The translations under genes were made by a program, and so were the position numbers. Positions 51,083-54,000 of a stretch of 54,000 nt of DNA are shown here, one piece after another. The stretch comes from Rhynchopus sp. YZ270_cl-10 (taxonomy: Eukaryota > Euglenozoa > Diplonemea > Diplonemida > Diplonemidae). The stretch's first letter is position 1. Every line of letters begins with the position of its first letter. The DNA is taken from NCBI GenBank assembly GCA_964035575.1, contig CAXIVB010000006.1, forward strand, positions 1-54,000, in the 5' to 3' direction. Under the pieces are notes generated by a model that made no database searches, was not told the DNA's origin, and was given only the letters and a program-made list of their open reading frames with translations.

Positions 51083-51404
51083 GCCCTTTTTCTCTACAAT
51101 GTTCTAGGTACCCACTTGTTCTGGGAAGCCTTCTGCCAATGTCTATAATACGGTTGCTTTTTCGTACCTGACATCTTGGTCACTGTGAAGGTTCTACATA
51201 AAAATATCCTTAAGTGTGATCCTACAGAAGGATATTCGACAGAGTCAACAGTGGCTTCTGAAGGGGAACAAGTGTCACAAATATGGTTTTGCAGGCGATA
51301 TAAAAATGGGGTGCAGTAAGCACTTGTGTGTTATGTCATGTGTGAATCGTGTGTGTTTTTGGGTTTGCTTCTTGTGCACAAGACGATCATGCTAACGTAA
51401 AAAA

Positions 51405-51516
51405 GGCCAGTCTCTTTCGAGACTGGCCATGTTTGACAAAGTTGTGTGAGAAGATATAATCTTCATGCTTCCATACCAATGAAGTACAGAAACTGTAGCT
51501 TTAGAAATCGTTGGTT
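51405..51516 (-). ncRNA. Spliced-leader RNA 4 (unit 3)
   Basis: Copy of 7117-7228. Confidence 0.93.
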
Positions 51517-51563
51517 GCCTTTTTTCTCTACAACGTTCTGAGTACAGACGTGTCCTGGGAAGC

Positions 51564-54000
51564 ATGCCAGTAGTGTAAAAAATATGATGGTTTTTTTGTA
51601 CCTAACATCTTGTACACTGAGAAGGTTCTGCACAAGTGGAAGCCTATATAAGGATATTCATAAGAGTCAAAAGGGGCTTCTGAAGGGGTATATGGGTAGT
51701 ATGAGCTCATATGAATCCATTAAAAGCGTCTATGGCATGATCTAAGCATCACATAATTTCTGAAATCAATACCAACCACAATTTACGGCTATTTTTCCAG
51801 CAATAGCCGTATCATGGCTTATAACCATACCTAAGGATGTCCAATATGCTGGAAAAGTTAATAATCTTGGGTATATAGGGTTTTTGGGCACATTTGAGTC
51901 AATTGCGGGGTCTTACGATTTAATCTGAGCATCACACATATCCTAATCACCTATATAATCGAAAAACACATACAAAATGACCTACATAGCCGTAAAATGA
52001 CCCAAATGTGCATATTCGGGTTGAAATTTCATTTTTTCGGAAAGTTTTTTTTTCTCAACAATTACATGGGTGAGTTCCGAGTACATTATGGGGTCGTAAG
52101 TTTTTATTCAAGCATCACACATTATGTAGAATAATTTATGCCATACAATGTTACCAAAAAAAGTCGATTTTTGGTCACTTTTTCAAAAATATGAAAATTC
52201 GATTTTTGGGTACTAGATAGGTCTTTCCGGTGCAAAAACGACCGTTAAATGGATTCTCCGGGGTCCTAAGGCCCCACAAATCACTTTTGGACACACGGGC
52301 AATATCCCAGTATACCCTAGGAAATTGGTGGGAACCCAAAAATTGGCCTCAAAATCCGACCAAAACCAAGGTTTCTGTAGAGGTACATGTGAACCTCATG
52401 TGTGTTCTGGAGACCCATTTTGTTTTTAAAAGTGAATCTAAATAGCCAAAAATTTAAAACTCTTGTAGCGCATTCGGAATAGAGGGGGTATTCGCGAAAA
52501 CCTGTGCGAAACATTTATCAATTCAGGTCTGACCCACATGGTCATGACCCCATATTTTGGGTGCGGAAAACACCCTATCTGTTGACCTACCGGCTTGTAT
52601 GCCTGTATACCTGGTTGGGTCAACTTTTTGAAAATTTCCTGGGCCATATACCCTATTTGGGCCCCCTGAATCCATTGCGACATCGTTTTTTCACATCCGA
52701 GTGAAAACTAATATATAGGATAACCCATGGGTATGGGTACCTCGCTCAATACCCCTAAAATCAGTGCTTTTGAAAATGACCCTATGGAAAAATGTATCCA
52801 AAATATTGAAACATGTTCTCCTGGCATCTGCAACACGATATTTTGGGCCCCCTGGGCCCCGGGGGCCCTACGGGCCCCCATATTCGCGAAAAGTTGGGCA
52901 TCCCAGCTAGTGGGTCGGTACTGGGTATACAAACATCCCCCCAAAAAGTGAGATTTTGACCCCCCAAAAATGGCCATTTTTTTACTCCCCGGGACCTTCT
53001 CAGGTGTGTATTCGGACCCTCTCGTGGTCTTAAACCGGATTTTTGGGGCCCCCACACCCTGGAATACCCCCCATAGTGTCGTTTTTTCACCCGCAGGGCC
53101 GATTTTTTAGAAAACATTTGGTTTTTAAGGAACAACATTTACCCTGCGACACCTTGAAAAACAGGTGATTTTTGCCTTTTTCAGTTGTGTGTGTGCAGTG
53201 CCGCATTCCCCAGGCTTGGTGAAAGTTGTGCCTCCAATACCCCTATGTGGGTTGGAAAACTCAAATAAAGATAAAATTTTGAGGCAGCCTGGGGGTGTGC
53301 TATGGTAAACAATTTGTGTGTGTAAAAATACCCCTAAAAAACACCCTAAAAATGGCTGTTTTTCGCCTATTTTTGGGGGTCGCCTGAGCTATTTTTTTTA
53401 TTGTTTTGGCTTTTCCTGGGACCTGAAAATAGGGTCCTGGGCCCAATATGTCCCAATGAGGCCATTGGAATATCGATTTTTTCCAGATATGGGCCTCCTA
53501 GACCGAAATTTTTGATTTTGGTGTTGCAAAAATTTTCGAAAATCCTGAAAAGTGCCCAAAAACACGTAAAAACACGTGTATAGGCACACCCTATCGGCCC
53601 CCAGCATTGCCCAGGATTGTTGCAAATTTTCCCTGCATGGGGGCCCTCCGGGCCCCCTGGACCCATTGCGACCCGATTGGTTCACATTCCTGGAAAATTT
53701 GGTCCCTAAGACACATACGTGGTTAACATACCCCTGAAAAACACCCTATTTTTGACCCTAAAAAACACCCTATTTTTGACCCTGAAAACATGATTTTAGC
53801 AAATAGGGCAACTAGTTTGGTGATCCAGCGACCGACTCATGGGCCCAGTATGTCCAACAGGGCCATATGTTTGGTAAATTTTACCGGGGGCAAGGGGATG
53901 TACAAAAAAAAAGTGGATTTTTTACCTTAAAAAAATGGCCAAAAATAGGCCAAAAATGGCCATTTTTCGGCCATGTGACCCCCACAGCAACCCTATATAG
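51564..54000. other. Decayed satellite region without genes (unit 3)
   Basis: Copy of 7276-9712, cut by the window end. No gene is seen. Confidence 0.6.

Larger units (their letters stand above)
48655..54000. repeat. Third, partial unit, of the short form
   Basis: Position 48,655 corresponds to 4,367 of unit 1, not to position 1. The U4 at 48,432-48,573 is therefore followed directly by a complete U2, with no truncated U2, 401-bp satellite or second 5S-U1-U5-U4 set. Everything to the window end matches 4,367-9,712 at an offset of 44,288. The implied short unit is 19,961 bp. Confidence 0.92.

Noticed and set aside
1-54000. Mitochondrial origin (diplonemid mitochondrial circles also contain tandem repeats)
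   Set aside because: Spliceosomal, SL, SRP and cytosolic-type tRNA and 5S genes with Pol III terminators are nuclear.

Overview
This window is a nuclear tandem array of small-RNA genes, almost certainly from a diplonemid (Euglenozoa, sister group of the kinetoplastids). The deciding evidence is four spliced-leader (SL) RNA genes per repeat. Their 40-nt leader begins AACCAACGATTT, ends CAGTTTCTGTACTTCATTG and is followed by a GTATG splice donor. This is the euglenozoan SL RNA design, and the leader matches diplonemid leaders as I remember them more closely than those of trypanosomes or euglenids. I see no convincing protein-coding gene in 54 kb; the short open frames overlap RNA genes or satellite DNA.

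Layout. Positions 1-24,327 are repeated at 24,328-48,654, and I found no difference in the stretches I compared. A third copy begins at 48,655 but enters the unit at the equivalent of 4,367, so it lacks a 4,366-bp block present in the first two. Unit lengths are therefore 24,327 bp (long) and, by inference, 19,961 bp (short). In unit 1: 1-4,366 is the duplicated block (3'-truncated U2, a 401-bp satellite, two 5S genes, U1, U5, U4); 4,367-7,280 holds U2, an unidentified structured RNA (A), SL, 7SL, SL, U6, SL, SL; 7,280-13,390 is satellite DNA (diverged relics, 401-bp and 172-bp families); 13,390-16,500 holds 5S, unidentified RNA B, ten tRNAs and a second 5S; 16,550-20,745 is transposon-scarred, with a tRNA-Asp split by a 1.5-kb insertion, two tRNA-Leu halves, GC-rich minisatellites, a palindromic pair of 5S pseudogenes and a 156-bp hairpin array; 20,830-24,327 holds tRNA-Gln, tRNA-Ala, tRNA-Cys, three 5S genes and a second U1-U5-U4 set.

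One unit thus encodes all five major spliceosomal RNAs (U1, U2, U4, U5, U6), the trans-splicing SL RNA, the SRP RNA, 5S rRNA, 13 intact tRNAs and two copies of an unknown RNA. The flanks show two promoter systems. A GCTTCCC-type box lies 47-48 nt upstream of all four SL genes and of U1, U2, U4 and U5. A different element of about 37 bp, containing CAAGACA-ACC-CTGTCTTG, ends exactly 23 nt before U6, 7SL and both unknown RNAs, whose 3' ends carry T-runs. The first is likely an snRNA/SL promoter and the second an external RNA polymerase III promoter. Function is inferred from sequence throughout; no expression data were available.
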